Positions 7,422 to 15,925 are shown, counted from the stretch's first letter. The stretch is 64,000 bases of DNA from an uncultured Bacteroidales bacterium (GCA_934675095.1 CAKUPC010000002.1:139749-203748), one strand, 5' to 3'. Translations and numbers: made by a program. The notes: generated by a model not told the origin, from the sequence alone.

Positions 7422-9206
7422 CTATTCCGTAGGGAAAGAATATGTAATAGTCATTGTCGGTTTTTTCTCCGAGGACTTAGGTCCGTAGAGCCGGCAGCTG
7501 TAGTAGCGGTCCTTGTCCAGTTCGGTCGAGGTGCTGGTGCTCGTCGTGCTGGACTGGGAAGCGTAGGCGGCCATCATCATGTAGTTGTAGTAATTGTTGT
7601 AGTAGCTGCCGTAGCCATATCCGCCGTAACCGTATCCGTAACCGCCGTAGCCGTATCCTCCATAGCCGTTGTAGAGGCTGTTGTAGTAGGAGCTGTAGGC
7701 GAGGGCGTTGAGATAGTCATTGTAGGAGGAATTGCTTGAAGAGCTTGTCGCCTCATTGGTTTCGGAGTGCATTATCAGCATCCAGATGTCATACTGGGAC
7801 ACCCTCTTCGCGTAGTCCTCGTCGCTTTCCCCGTCCTTTTTAGACAGGCGGAGAAGTTCCTGGATATGGTGGCTCACGTCCGGCTGGTAGCAGTCGAGGG
7901 AACGGTTGATGTTGCCCTGGTTCTCGCTCGAAACGCTCGCGTCCGTGAGTCCGGCGTATGAGACCACCTCCTGCTCCTTGCTCCCGTCCTCTGTCTTTAT
8001 GGTCCTTGTCCCCACGAGCCGGCAGGTCGGACTGAGAATCTTCGGCCAGCATTCGGAACCGCTGTAGGCCGCGTCGGTCTCGTATGGCAGGCGTATCGTG
8101 GCCTTGTTGACCACAATCTTGCCGTCGGCGATTGCCTTTTCGACGACGTCTTTTTTCTCGGCCTCGCTCATCTCCGCAGATGCCTCGTCCCGGTTCAGGT
8201 TCTCCATCATCGACTTCCGGATTGCGTCCGTAACGGCCTGTTTGAGGCCTTCCGCCCTGATGACAGGCTTCATCCCACAGCCGCCTCCGATGTATATGGT
8301 CTCGCCCTCCGTCCCGGACGGAGTCCTGTCCTCGCTGCGGCAGATGTTGAAGGAGTACTGCGTGGGCAGGCTCGTGCTGCTCTTCCCGATGAAGGAAGCG
8401 GCTCCGACCATAAAGACGAACGATGTGTCAATCGGCCCGCGGTCGTCGAAGGTCGAGCGTATGCTCAGCTCCGCGTAGTTCCCGGTGATATAGCCGTAGT
8501 CATTGGTGCTGACGGCGACCTTGAACATATTTATTCTACCGCTGCCGGAGGCGGACCTGTCGGCGCGTATGCATATTCCCGGAAGTTCCTTTATGTAATG
8601 GCTCACGGAGTCCAGCTTCATCCCGGAGAGTTTCTTTATGTATTTTTCGCCGAACTCACGGGTGAAGTCGAACGAGAGCGAGTCTCCGCCGTTATAGGTC
8701 GGAACGCCTTCGGTTATTGTGCCGAGAGAGGTGTCGTACAGTCCGTCAGTGCCTTTCCCGGCATAGATGATTTCCTGATCGAGCGGTTTCTTAAGCTCAT
8801 AGACCCTGATGTTCTGGATTATGTGCTCCTGATTCTCGTCCCTGACCGAGAGGGTGTCCAGCCCCACCGCGAAATGGAAGCGCACGAACTCCGGGTTCTC
8901 CCCGAGGGTGAACTCGGCCGTGTCCGCAATCGGAATCAGCGAGAATGCCGCCTCGCGCTCGTCCCAGCCGAACTCGCCGTCCTCAATCCCGCCGACGCAG
9001 ATTCTTCTTGAACTGTATCCTCCCAGCTCGTCGGCCCGCGCCATTCCGATGCTCTCAATGTCAAGGCTTGTGTTTATGACCTGCCACTTGTGCGATGCGG
9101 GAATGTAGTCCTGCCCGAGCGTGTCATCGACGCTGATGCAGGAAACTCCGCAAAGCGCCGCAACCGCCGCCGTGCAGACCATCGTCAGATTTCTAAAGAA
9201 TTTCAT
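7422..9206 (-). CDS. DUF4270-type outer-surface lipoprotein
   Basis: Protein of 594 aa with a lipoprotein signal peptide (lipobox ending ALCGVSC, cysteine near residue 23). The body resembles DUF4270 lipoproteins, which in Bacteroidota are typically encoded beside the short starch synthase, as here: its ATG overlaps the synthase stop by one base (TAATG). Residues about 495-542 are an unusual Tyr/Gly/Asn-rich tract (YGGYGYGGYGYGYGGYGYG), followed by a Ser/Thr stretch. Molecular function is unknown. The TAG stop lies in the boundary of a repeated element. Family assignment rests on overall pattern and context. Confidence 0.75.
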   Translation of the reverse strand: MKFFRNLTMVCTAAVAALCGVSCISVDDTLGQDYIPASHKWQVINTSLDIESIGMARADELGGYSSRRICVGGIEDGEFGWDEREAAFSLIPIADTAEFTLGENPEFVRFHFAVGLDTLSVRDENQEHIIQNIRVYELKKPLDQEIIYAGKGTDGLYDTSLGTITEGVPTYNGGDSLSFDFTREFGEKYIKKLSGMKLDSVSHYIKELPGICIRADRSASGSGRINMFKVAVSTNDYGYITGNYAELSIRSTFDDRGPIDTSFVFMVGAASFIGKSSTSLPTQYSFNICRSEDRTPSGTEGETIYIGGGCGMKPVIRAEGLKQAVTDAIRKSMMENLNRDEASAEMSEAEKKDVVEKAIADGKIVVNKATIRLPYETDAAYSGSECWPKILSPTCRLVGTRTIKTEDGSKEQEVVSYAGLTDASVSSENQGNINRSLDCYQPDVSHHIQELLRLSKKDGESDEDYAKRVSQYDIWMLIMHSETNEATSSSSNSSYNDYLNALAYSSYYNSLYNGYGGYGYGGYGYGYGGYGYGSYYNNYYNYMMMAAYASQSSTTSTSTSTELDKDRYYSCRLYGPKSSEKKPTMTITYSFPTE

Positions 9207-10024
9207 TACAGGCTGTCGTAAAAACTGTTATAAGCGTCAATGTAGGAGCCGTCCGCGAGCGCCTGCGCGTCGAAAGGCAGTGTCCTGACTCCCTCCTTTG
9301 CACAGAAGTCCGTGATTTCCTCCGGAACGCCTGCGCTGCCGAATATGACCCCGTCAGACCAGCGCACCGCGAGCTTAGCAAGGTCTGTGCCGCCCGCCCC
9401 TTCGAGAAGTTCCGTGTCCGCGTCGCTTATGTTCCCGAATTTCACGAGTTTTCTGAATTCGGGCGCGAAGGCCGTCGTAGGGGTGTCGTCGTAGAGCGAG
9501 AGCACCACCTTGCTCCCCGAGAAGATGGGGTCGTCGATGTAGGCCTTCTTCAGATAGAGCGGCAGGATGTGGGAAATCCATCCGTGGCAGTGAATCACGT
9601 CCGGCGCCCACCTGAGCTTCTTCACGGTCTCAAGCACGCCGCGTGCGAAGAAAATCGCCCTCTCGTCGTTGTCCTTGAAAAATTCCCCGCTTTCGCTCGC
9701 GAATGTCTGCTTCCTGTGGAAGTAGTCCTCGTTGTCGATGAAATAGACCTGCATCCTCGCCGGGGATATTGACGCGACCTTGATCACCAGCGGCCTGTCA
9801 ACATCGTTGATTATGATGTTCATCCCCGAGAGCCGGATGACCTCGTGGAGCTGGTTCTTCCTCTCGTTTATGCAGCCGTAGCGCGGCATGAACGAACGGA
9901 TTTCCTTCTTCCGCTCCTGGATTTCCTGAGGCAGGTACCTGCCGATGTTCGCGAGGTCCGATTCCGGAAGATAAGGGTATATCTCGGAATTGACGAACAG
10001 GACTCTCTTGGTGGAATTTCCCAT
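9206..10024 (-). CDS. Short glycogen/starch synthase (GT5 N-terminal domain only)
   Basis: Protein of 272 aa starting STKRVLFVNSEIYPYLP, the N-terminal fold of GT5 starch synthases, with the ADP-glucose-loop region and the conserved WAPDVIHCHGW motif. Typical GlgA is about 480 aa; this lacks the C-terminal Rossmann domain. Bacteroidota commonly encode such half-length proteins beside a DUF4270 gene, so this is probably the native form and not a truncation. Whether it is catalytically active alone is not clear. Confidence 0.85.
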   Translation of the reverse strand: MGNSTKRVLFVNSEIYPYLPESDLANIGRYLPQEIQERKKEIRSFMPRYGCINERKNQLHEVIRLSGMNIIINDVDRPLVIKVASISPARMQVYFIDNEDYFHRKQTFASESGEFFKDNDERAIFFARGVLETVKKLRWAPDVIHCHGWISHILPLYLKKAYIDDPIFSGSKVVLSLYDDTPTTAFAPEFRKLVKFGNISDADTELLEGAGGTDLAKLAVRWSDGVIFGSAGVPEEITDFCAKEGVRTLPFDAQALADGSYIDAYNSFYDSL

Positions 10025-10052
10025 AGTGAATTTTATTTTACATAAATCTCTA

Positions 10053-10060
10053 CAAAGATA
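10053..10060 (-). promoter_or_regulatory. Promoter -7 box for the starch synthase-DUF4270 pair
   Basis: TATCTTTG on the minus strand, about 29 nt upstream of the ATG at 10024. It is divergent from the ftsX promoter at 10084. Confidence 0.55.
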
Positions 10061-10083
10061 ATAATAATTTTTTATAAAATCGC

Positions 10084-10091
10084 TAACTTTG
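10084..10091 (+). promoter_or_regulatory. Promoter -7 box for ftsX-DUF3098-uppP
   Basis: TAACTTTG, an exact TAnnTTTG box, 52 nt upstream of the ftsX ATG. Confidence 0.55.
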
Positions 10092-10143
10092 ACGGCTGTA
10101 CGCGCCTCCGCCCCGGCGGGAATGTACTGTTTGATAGAAAGTT

Positions 10144-11022
10144 ATGAGTCTGAACGATAATAAGATAGTGAGGAAAAGGTACATCCGTGCCATGCTCTCG
10201 TCCGTGGTAAGCATCTCCCTCGTGCTGCTCCTCGTGGGCATTTCCGGCCTGCTGCTCGTCTCCGAACGCGGCGTGTCGGCCTACCTGCGGGAGAACATGC
10301 AGGTCAGCGTCATGATGAAGCGCGACGTGAGCGAGTCCGCGACCCTGAGGTACAAGAAGTCCATCGACGCCGAGCCTTTCGTAAAGAGCTCTTCCTACGT
10401 GTCGAAGGAGCAGGGTGCGGAGGAGATGGCGCAGCTTCTCGGCGAGGATTTCCTCGGGGTGTTCGAGACGGCTCCGATTCCCGCGTCAATCAATCTGACT
10501 CTCAAGGCGGACTATGTCTCGCCAGATTCCCTCGCGATGGTGAAGGCTGTCCTCGAAAAGGCTCCGGAGGTGGAGGAGGTGGTTTATCAGCAGTCATTGG
10601 TGGAGGCCCTGAACTCGAACCTGAGCAAAATTTCGCTTTTTCTCGCGGTGTTCATCGTCCTGCTGCTCTTCATCTCGTTCGTCCTGATTAACAACACGGT
10701 GCGGCTCAGCATCTACTCGAAGCGATTCTCGATACACACGATGAAGATGGTCGGGGCGACGAGGGCGTTCATCCGCAGGCCTTTCCTCCTCCAGAGCGCG
10801 TTTCAGGGGCTTTTCGCCTCGTTCGTGGCCATAATCATGATAATCGCCGGGCTGTTCCTGCTCAAGGGCCAGTTCGAGCAGCTGTTCTCGGTGTTCAATG
10901 CGGGGATGCTGCTGGAAGTGATTGCGATAGTGGTGGCGAGCGGGCTTCTCATCTGCCTCGCGAGCACGTGGTTCACAGTGAACAGGCTCCTGTCGCTGAA
11001 CAAGTCGGAACTGTATTATTGA
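10144..11022 (+). CDS. ftsX: Cell-division protein FtsX (ABC-type permease)
   Basis: Protein of 292 aa with four membrane segments: one near residues 18-40, a periplasmic domain of about 130 residues, then three near 170-190, 220-240 and 260-280. FtsX with the ATPase FtsE transmits division signals to periplasmic peptidoglycan hydrolase activators of the EnvC type; such a protein is encoded at 60817. ftsE is not in the window, as is usual for Bacteroidota where ftsX is instead followed by DUF3098 and uppP. Confidence 0.92.
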   Translation: MSLNDNKIVRKRYIRAMLSSVVSISLVLLLVGISGLLLVSERGVSAYLRENMQVSVMMKRDVSESATLRYKKSIDAEPFVKSSSYVSKEQGAEEMAQLLGEDFLGVFETAPIPASINLTLKADYVSPDSLAMVKAVLEKAPEVEEVVYQQSLVEALNSNLSKISLFLAVFIVLLLFISFVLINNTVRLSIYSKRFSIHTMKMVGATRAFIRRPFLLQSAFQGLFASFVAIIMIIAGLFLLKGQFEQLFSVFNAGMLLEVIAIVVASGLLICLASTWFTVNRLLSLNKSELYY

Positions 11023-11116
11023 CGGGGCGTCGGGTTATTGACGTGGCGTCGAGGGCGCGGATGCCGAAAGGATGAGTTCGGAGCGAAAACGAAAATATTG
11101 AAGAAAACGGAAATAT

Positions 11117-11362
11117 ATGGACAAGAACACGAAAGAATCGAAGAATATGGCGATGACTCCCAAGGGGCTGAGGCTTCTTCTCGCCGGGCTTATTGTCATG
11201 GCCGCGGGATATATACTCATGTGCGGAGGCGCGAGTGATGACCCGAAAGTCTTCAGCTACGCGATATTTGACTTCCGGAGGCTCGTCGCCGCCCCATTGG
11301 TGATTCTCGCCGGCATTGCGGTCGAGATGGTCGCGATAATGGGTGTAAACAAAAAGAAATGA
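11117..11362 (+). CDS. DUF3098 small membrane protein
   Basis: Protein of 81 aa with two hydrophobic segments (residues about 17-36 and 56-76) separated by a short polar loop and ending in KKK. It matches the DUF3098 pattern, in which a MTPKGLRLLL-like start precedes two helices, and it has the family's usual place between ftsX and uppP. Function is unknown; the context suggests cell-envelope work. The start could also be the internal ATG (MAMTPKG). Confidence 0.8.
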   Translation: MDKNTKESKNMAMTPKGLRLLLAGLIVMAAGYILMCGGASDDPKVFSYAIFDFRRLVAAPLVILAGIAVEMVAIMGVNKKK

Positions 11363-11383
11363 AATTAGTCCCCTGGGGAAGAG

Positions 11384-11486
11384 AGGCGCTTGAGCGCCGT
11401 GCGGAGAACAACGAAGCGAGGGCTTTGTGCGATAGTGTGCACGGAGCACGACTTCCCTTTGAGGGGACGGGAGGGGTTAATATACG
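11384..11486 (+). repeat. Intergenic repeat family 2, copy 1
   Basis: About 100 bp shared with 48410-48510. It begins with the palindrome GGCGCTTGAGCGCC, continues with GAACAACGAAGCG, TTGTGCGATAGTGTGCACG and AGCACGACTTCCC, and ends in GGGACGGGAGGGG. Here the end is tandemly duplicated (GGGAGGGGTTAATATA twice at 11469-11501). The last copy places GGGAGGGG just upstream of the uppP ATG. Confidence 0.8.
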
Positions 11487-11500
11487 GGAGGGGTTAATAT

Positions 11501-12460
11501 ATGGAATGGTTTGAAGCGATATTATTGGGCCTGCTGCAGGGGCTGACGGAGTTTCTGCCCGTGAGCAGCAGCGGACACCTGCAGATTGGCAAGGAACTGC
11601 TCGGGATTGACGCGGGGGGAGACCTTGTGTTCGAGGTGGTCGTTCATGCGGCCACGGTGCTGAGCACTATTGTGGTGTTCCGCAAACAGATTTGGGGACT
11701 TCTGAAGTCGCTTTTCGTCAAGGACGGGCTCTTCAGGAGCATCGCGCATCCGTCGCGCTTCAACGACGGGACGGACTATGTTCTGAAAATCTGCGTGTCG
11801 ATGATTCCCGTGTTCGTTGTCGGGATGTTCTTCAAGGATGCCGTGGAGGGCGTTTTCGGCTCGTCGATATATGTCGTGGCCGGCTCGCTGCTCGTGACGG
11901 CACTGCTGCTTCTGCTGTCTGACAATGCCTCCAATCTGAAATTTGGCGGATGCAGGAGCTGCTGCAAGTACAAGGCCCCTCTTGAGGCCGCCGGAAGCAG
12001 CGCGGCTTCTCCAGAACGGCAATCGGCCGACAATGAGACCGGAACGGCTCTCAAGGGCTCCGGCGAAGGGGCTGTGACAGGCGTCCGCAACGGCATCTCT
12101 TATTGGCAGGCGTTCGTGGTGGGCCTCGGACAGGCGTTCGCCGTTCTCCCCGGGCTTTCCCGCTCTGGCACCACCATCGCCACGGGACTTCTCTGCGGCG
12201 TGAAGCGCGACGTCATCGCCCAGTTTTCGTTCCTGATGGTTCTCGTCCCGATTTTGGGCGAGGCCTTCCTTGAAATCGTCGGAGGGGAGATGGCCGCATC
12301 GACTGTCGGTGCGCTTCCGCTCGTTCTCGGATTCATTTCTGCGTTCATCTCCGGGCTTTTCGCCTGCAAGGTGATGATTGCCCTCGTGAAGAAGACGAAG
12401 CTCGGCTGGTTCGCCCTCTACTGCGTCGTCGTCGCCGTGCTCATATTCATATTTGCATAA
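11501..12460 (+). CDS. uppP: Undecaprenyl-diphosphatase (BacA/UppP)
   Basis: Polytopic protein of 319 aa. Both catalytic signatures are present: GLTEFLPVSSSGHL (residues 14-27) and PGLSRSGTTIATG (217-229). It recycles undecaprenyl diphosphate to the monophosphate at the periplasmic face for peptidoglycan and O-antigen synthesis. It is longer than the usual 260-280 aa because of a hydrophilic loop at about 142-200 with three cysteines (C151, C154, C155) and a Ser/Ala/Glu-rich stretch. It follows DUF3098 and is preceded by repeat family 2. Confidence 0.96.
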   Translation: MEWFEAILLGLLQGLTEFLPVSSSGHLQIGKELLGIDAGGDLVFEVVVHAATVLSTIVVFRKQIWGLLKSLFVKDGLFRSIAHPSRFNDGTDYVLKICVSMIPVFVVGMFFKDAVEGVFGSSIYVVAGSLLVTALLLLLSDNASNLKFGGCRSCCKYKAPLEAAGSSAASPERQSADNETGTALKGSGEGAVTGVRNGISYWQAFVVGLGQAFAVLPGLSRSGTTIATGLLCGVKRDVIAQFSFLMVLVPILGEAFLEIVGGEMAASTVGALPLVLGFISAFISGLFACKVMIALVKKTKLGWFALYCVVVAVLIFIFA

Positions 12461-12535
12461 CTCGGAACCCATGATTCCACGAGAGCATATTCATTCGTCC
12501 TCCATGTCCCCGAAAAGCAATATCCCCGAACGCAG

Positions 12536-13285
12536 ATGACAAGAAACCTCACATATTTCGTCGCCGACGTTCACCTCGGCTGTGACGTCCTGAACCCGCA
12601 GGACAGGGAGGCGCGTTTTGTGAGGTTTCTCCGCTCACTTCCGCAGGAGACCGAAAGCCTCTACCTGCTCGGGGACATCTGGGACTTCTGGTATGAGTAC
12701 CGTGACGTCGTGCCCAGGGGCTATGTGCGCGTGTTCGCGGCAATTCTCGACCTCATCGACCGGGGCGTGAACGTCTATTTCTTCCGTGGCAACCACGATG
12801 TCTGGAGCTATTCCTACTTCGAGTCGCTTGGGATGAAACGGCTTGAGCAGCCATACGTCACGACCATTTCCGGCAAGGTCTTCTGCCTCGGCCACGGCGA
12901 CGGTCTCGGTCCTGTCCCGCGCGGCTACCGCATTCTCTCCGGCATTTTTCACTGCCGCCCGCTGCAGAGGCTCTTCAGCACGCTTCACCCGTGGCTCGCC
13001 TTCCGGCTGGGCAACACATGGTCAAAGCATAACCGTCTGAGGCACAAGACCGAATATGTCTTCCGGAACGAGGACGAACCGCTCTACAAGTTCGCCGAGT
13101 CGCTGGGGGAAAAGCGGCACATAGACTACTTCATCTTCGGCCATTTCCACTCATGGGTCAATCTCAATCTCCCCTGCGGCGCGAACTTCCGCATGGTCAA
13201 GGACTGGTTCAGCTCCTCCCCCTACCTCGTCTGGGACGGCGAAACCCTCCGTTCCGCCGAGTTTACGCAGACGCGGCCCGTGTGA
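12536..13285 (+). CDS. lpxH: LpxH-type UDP-2,3-diacylglucosamine diphosphatase
   Basis: Calcineurin-like metallophosphoesterase of 249 aa. Metal-binding motifs appear in order: DVHLG (residue 11), GDIWDFW (45), RGNHDVW (84), GHGDG (118) and FGHFHSW. The family hydrolyses UDP-2,3-diacylglucosamine to lipid X in lipid A synthesis on the inner face of the inner membrane; the pattern HNRLRHKTEYVF is typical of the LpxH-like group in Bacteroidota. It lies 75 nt after uppP on the same strand. Confidence 0.88.
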   Translation: MTRNLTYFVADVHLGCDVLNPQDREARFVRFLRSLPQETESLYLLGDIWDFWYEYRDVVPRGYVRVFAAILDLIDRGVNVYFFRGNHDVWSYSYFESLGMKRLEQPYVTTISGKVFCLGHGDGLGPVPRGYRILSGIFHCRPLQRLFSTLHPWLAFRLGNTWSKHNRLRHKTEYVFRNEDEPLYKFAESLGEKRHIDYFIFGHFHSWVNLNLPCGANFRMVKDWFSSSPYLVWDGETLRSAEFTQTRPV

Positions 13286-13346
13286 GGGTATAAACCTCTC
13301 CTCCATTTTGAAAATCAAGTAAATGTCACTAATAAATCCAATTATT

Positions 13347-13916
13347 ATGAAAAAGATAATTTCTGTTTTAGCCGTGGCGCTTCTATGTGCCTGCGCGGCC
13401 TCGGGACTCAATGCTCAGACCGTCGGCGGAACACAGACCATCGATGTTACGGAACAGGTTTCGGGGGTGTCCTCGCTTGAGGGAGTCCTCACTTGCTACA
13501 AAGGCAATCTGATGATGAACGGCCGCGTGCTCACTCCGGCGGAGATGTCGGTCATCTTTCCCGCCAATGTCTTCGCTTCGGCGACCGGAGGGCAGAGGAT
13601 GCGTCGCGCCGGCAAGGGCATGATGATCGGAGGCGGCATCGCGACGGGCGTCGGCTTCATTGCCTATCTCGGAGGTCTTGCCATGATAAACAATTCCGTG
13701 GATGACGGCGGTTATCTGGGATTCGCTCTGGCGTACTGCGGCATCCTGGACTTTGCCGTCGGCGCCGGTGTCCTTGCCGGCGGCGTCGCCCTCTATTGCG
13801 TCGGGAACGGCCGAATCAGACGGGCCGTGAATGCCTACAATGCCATGAGTCCCCGTGAATACAGCCTGAACATAGGGGCTACCCCGCATGGTCTGGGACT
13901 CTCAGTTACATTCTAG
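13347..13916 (+). CDS. Exported protein of unknown function with two membrane segments
   Basis: Protein of 189 aa. The ATG at 13347 gives a clean signal peptide (MKKIISVLAVALLCACAASG, cleavage after NAQ); an ATG at 13323 adds eight unrelated residues. After a short domain containing GNLMMNGRVLTPAE there are two glycine-rich hydrophobic segments (about residues 91-112 and 126-150) and a C-terminus ending LSVTF. No enzyme motif is seen and the function is unknown. The terminal phenylalanine suits an outer-membrane protein, but the two helices argue for the inner membrane. Confidence 0.7.
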   Translation: MKKIISVLAVALLCACAASGLNAQTVGGTQTIDVTEQVSGVSSLEGVLTCYKGNLMMNGRVLTPAEMSVIFPANVFASATGGQRMRRAGKGMMIGGGIATGVGFIAYLGGLAMINNSVDDGGYLGFALAYCGILDFAVGAGVLAGGVALYCVGNGRIRRAVNAYNAMSPREYSLNIGATPHGLGLSVTF

Positions 13917-13918
13917 TC

Positions 13919-14617
13919 CTATTCCTCCGCAGGCTTCCAGCTGCGGTATTTCTCGGGTATCTCGACAACGGGAGGGTCTTTCCAGAACAGCGACCAGTAG
14001 AGCATCGGGAAGTCGCCGTCATTCCACAGCTGCACCAGCTCTTCCACCTGCGCGTCCTCGCCGGTCGGGTCGTAGGGCTTCTTCATGTCCTCGTCGAACA
14101 TCCTCGCCACTCCCTGCCAGAACCCGGCGGTGATGCCTCCCTTGTAGCCGCGTATCAGCTCGTATGAGGTCTGCCCCGTCTCGCGGTCTATCAGTTTCAT
14201 AATCAGCATCCCCTGCGTCACGGTGAGGTTTCTCATCTGCTTCTCGAACACCCCGAACAGCTCCTTCTGGAGGTGGTTGATGTAGCGCTCCTTCCGCAGC
14301 CCCGTCAGATGGTCGGCCGCAATCACGCTGTCGGTCTCCTCCACCATCCTCTTCGCCACGAGCGCGTATGGATAGGCCTTGCTGAAATTGTGCACGAGTC
14401 TGTAGTATTTCCGCCACTCCTTCCCCTTCTGCTTCGGCATCCTCTGGAACACGCGGGCCGGGCGGATGCTGTCGTAATAGACCGTGTCCCCGTTTTCGAC
14501 GGCATATTCCAGAAATCCTCCCGGCCTTTTGGGGCTTTCCTGCGCGTCCGACGTCACCGATGCCGCGCCCCCGAAGACGAGGGCGGTTAGAAAGGATATG
14601 AGCCGGACGTGTTTCAT
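13919..14617 (-). CDS. DUF4294 exported protein
   Basis: Protein of 232 aa with a signal peptide (cleavage near SDAQ, residue 25). The central part matches the DUF4294 pattern: WRKYYRLVHNFSKAYPYA, YINHLQKELFGVFEKQ, LTVTQGMLIMKLIDRETGQT, then GFWQGVARMFDEDMKKPYDP. Function is unknown in the family. It converges on the exported protein at 13347, with 2 nt between the stops. Confidence 0.8.
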   Translation of the reverse strand: MKHVRLISFLTALVFGGAASVTSDAQESPKRPGGFLEYAVENGDTVYYDSIRPARVFQRMPKQKGKEWRKYYRLVHNFSKAYPYALVAKRMVEETDSVIAADHLTGLRKERYINHLQKELFGVFEKQMRNLTVTQGMLIMKLIDRETGQTSYELIRGYKGGITAGFWQGVARMFDEDMKKPYDPTGEDAQVEELVQLWNDGDFPMLYWSLFWKDPPVVEIPEKYRSWKPAEE

Positions 14618-14687
14618 CTATAAGTATGTGCCCGCGACGGACTGTTATATATATGTATCCGCGGAGGAAATTTTTCCGCATATCCTG

Positions 14688-14695
14688 CAAAAATA
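14688..14695 (-). promoter_or_regulatory. Promoter -7 box for the DUF4294 gene
   Basis: TATTTTTG on the minus strand, leaving a leader of about 65 nt to the ATG at 14617. Confidence 0.45.
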
Positions 14696-14895
14696 ATCAT
14701 TTCCCACGTCATCTCGTCAATCGGAGGACAAAATATGCGTCGGAATGTTTCGCGCCGTCCGTTCGGAGACGTCGTTTTTCCTTCGGTCGAAAATGAATGA
14801 ATATATTTTTCATCAATCTCTGTAATCGCCTGAAAATATAAAAGTTAATATGCGGAAAATGCGGTCAAAAAAGTTTGAAATTTTCTGCAAAAAAG

Positions 14896-14925
14896 TTGTC
14901 GTTTCAATATTTTTTCGTAACTTTG
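14896..14925 (+). promoter_or_regulatory. Promoter of the rplP-rplQ unit
   Basis: TTG at 14896-14898 and TAACTTTG at 14918-14925 are separated by 19 bp, an exact match to the Bacteroidota promoter. It is the only evident promoter for the long run rplP to rplQ and explains how this half of the ribosomal cluster is expressed after separation from rpsC. Confidence 0.75.
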
Positions 14926-14935
14926 CAGTCCCAAA

Positions 14936-14972
14936 ATTGAGGGGTAGTATGCCCAACTGTCTATCGCTCAAT
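14936..14972 (+). promoter_or_regulatory. Structured leader of rplP
   Basis: ATTGAG (14936-14941) pairs with CTCAAT (14967-14972), and GGG/CCC inside it (14942-14954) can form a nested hairpin. A second pair TTGAA/TTCAA lies just upstream of the ATG. This may be a binding site for an autoregulatory ribosomal protein; that is inferred only from the pairing and position. Confidence 0.35.
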
Positions 14973-15021
14973 GATTTAGCGGGAAAGGTTGAATAATTTA
15001 TAATTCAAAAGTAATAAGACA

Positions 15022-15441
15022 ATGTTACAACCAAAGAAAACAAAGTTTAGGAGGCAGCAGAAAGGCCGCATGAAGGGTCTTGCCCAGAGAGGCAACCAGC
15101 TCGCGTTCGGCTCTTTCGGCATCAAGACCTTGGAAAATTGTTGGCTTACAGGTCGTCAGATTGAGGCTGCCCGTCAGGCGGTGTCGCGTTACATGAAGCG
15201 TGAGGGTAAAATCTGGATCAGAATCTTCCCTGACAAGCCTTACACGAGGAAGCCTGCCGAAGTCCGAATGGGTAAAGGTAAGGGTAATCCGGAGGGATTC
15301 GTATGCCCTGTGACCCCTGGCCGTATTCTCATCGAGGCCGAGGGCGTTCCGATGGAAATCGCCAAGGAGGCGCTTCGCCTCGGCGCTCAGAAGCTCCCTG
15401 TGACCACCAAGTTTGTGGTACGTAGAGACTATGTTGAATAA
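15022..15441 (+). CDS. rplP: 50S ribosomal protein L16
   Basis: Protein of 139 aa, complete. Conserved segments [53 protein letters not shown] and the [17 protein letters not shown]-terminus are all present. It binds 23S rRNA and helps place the A-site tRNA. It opens the second ribosomal transcription unit. Confidence 0.98.
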   Translation: MLQPKKTKFRRQQKGRMKGLAQRGNQLAFGSFGIKTLENCWLTGRQIEAARQAVSRYMKREGKIWIRIFPDKPYTRKPAEVRMGKGKGNPEGFVCPVTPGRILIEAEGVPMEIAKEALRLGAQKLPVTTKFVVRRDYVE

Positions 15442-15462
15442 TTTAATGGAGAGCAGAAAGTT

Positions 15463-15657
15463 ATGAAAATCACAGAAGTACGTGAAATGTCGGTTGCAGA
15501 TCTTCGTGACCGCATCGCAGTTGAGAAAGCGAACCTTTCTACAATGAAAATGAATCACGCCATCTCTCCGTTAGAGGATACGTCGAAAATCAGGAAGGCA
15601 CGGAAGGACATCGCGCGCATGATGTTCGTCCTTGCAGAAAAAGAGAAACAGAACTAA
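15463..15657 (+). CDS. rpmC: 50S ribosomal protein L29
   Basis: Helical protein of 64 aa beginning MKITEVREMSVADLRDRI with the C-terminal IRKARKDIARMMFVLAEKE helix typical of L29. It sits near the tunnel exit beside L23. It lies 21 nt after rplP. Confidence 0.95.
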   Translation: MKITEVREMSVADLRDRIAVEKANLSTMKMNHAISPLEDTSKIRKARKDIARMMFVLAEKEKQN

Positions 15658-15668
15658 ATTGAATTCTC

Positions 15669-15923
15669 ATGGAAAGAAATCTTCGCAAGGAAAGAATAGG
15701 TGTTGTGGTCAGCAACAAGATGGACAAGTCCATCGTGGTTGCCGTTAAGACAAAGGAAATGCACCCGATGTACGGCAAGTTCGTCAAAAAGACCACCAAG
15801 TTCGTTGCTCATGACGAGAAGAACGAGTGCAGCGTCGGTGACACTGTCCTCATCATGGAGACCCGTCCTCTCAGCAAGACAAAGAACTGGAGATTAGTTG
15901 AAATCGTAGAAAAAGTTAAGTAA
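15669..15923 (+). CDS. rpsQ: 30S ribosomal protein S17
   Basis: OB-fold protein of 84 aa with the S17 signatures [16 protein letters not shown] and [20 protein letters not shown]. It is a primary 16S rRNA-binding protein in 30S assembly. It lies 11 nt after rpmC and 2 nt before rplN. Confidence 0.97.
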   Translation: MERNLRKERIGVVVSNKMDKSIVVAVKTKEMHPMYGKFVKKTTKFVAHDEKNECSVGDTVLIMETRPLSKTKNWRLVEIVEKVK

Positions 15924-15925
15924 CA

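Larger units (their letters stand above)
14618..15021. other. 404-bp intergenic region between the inserted block and rplP
   Basis: The region contains a divergent promoter pair, namely a TATTTTTG box at 14688-14695 (minus, for the DUF4294 gene) and the rplP promoter at 14896-14925, and the rplP leader. The 200 bp between them is AT-rich and shows no reading frame or repeat that I can support. Confidence 0.6.

Noticed and set aside
9206-10024. Starch synthase as a truncated pseudogene
   Set aside because: Half-length GT5 proteins beside DUF4270 genes are usual in Bacteroidota and the frame is intact with its own promoter.
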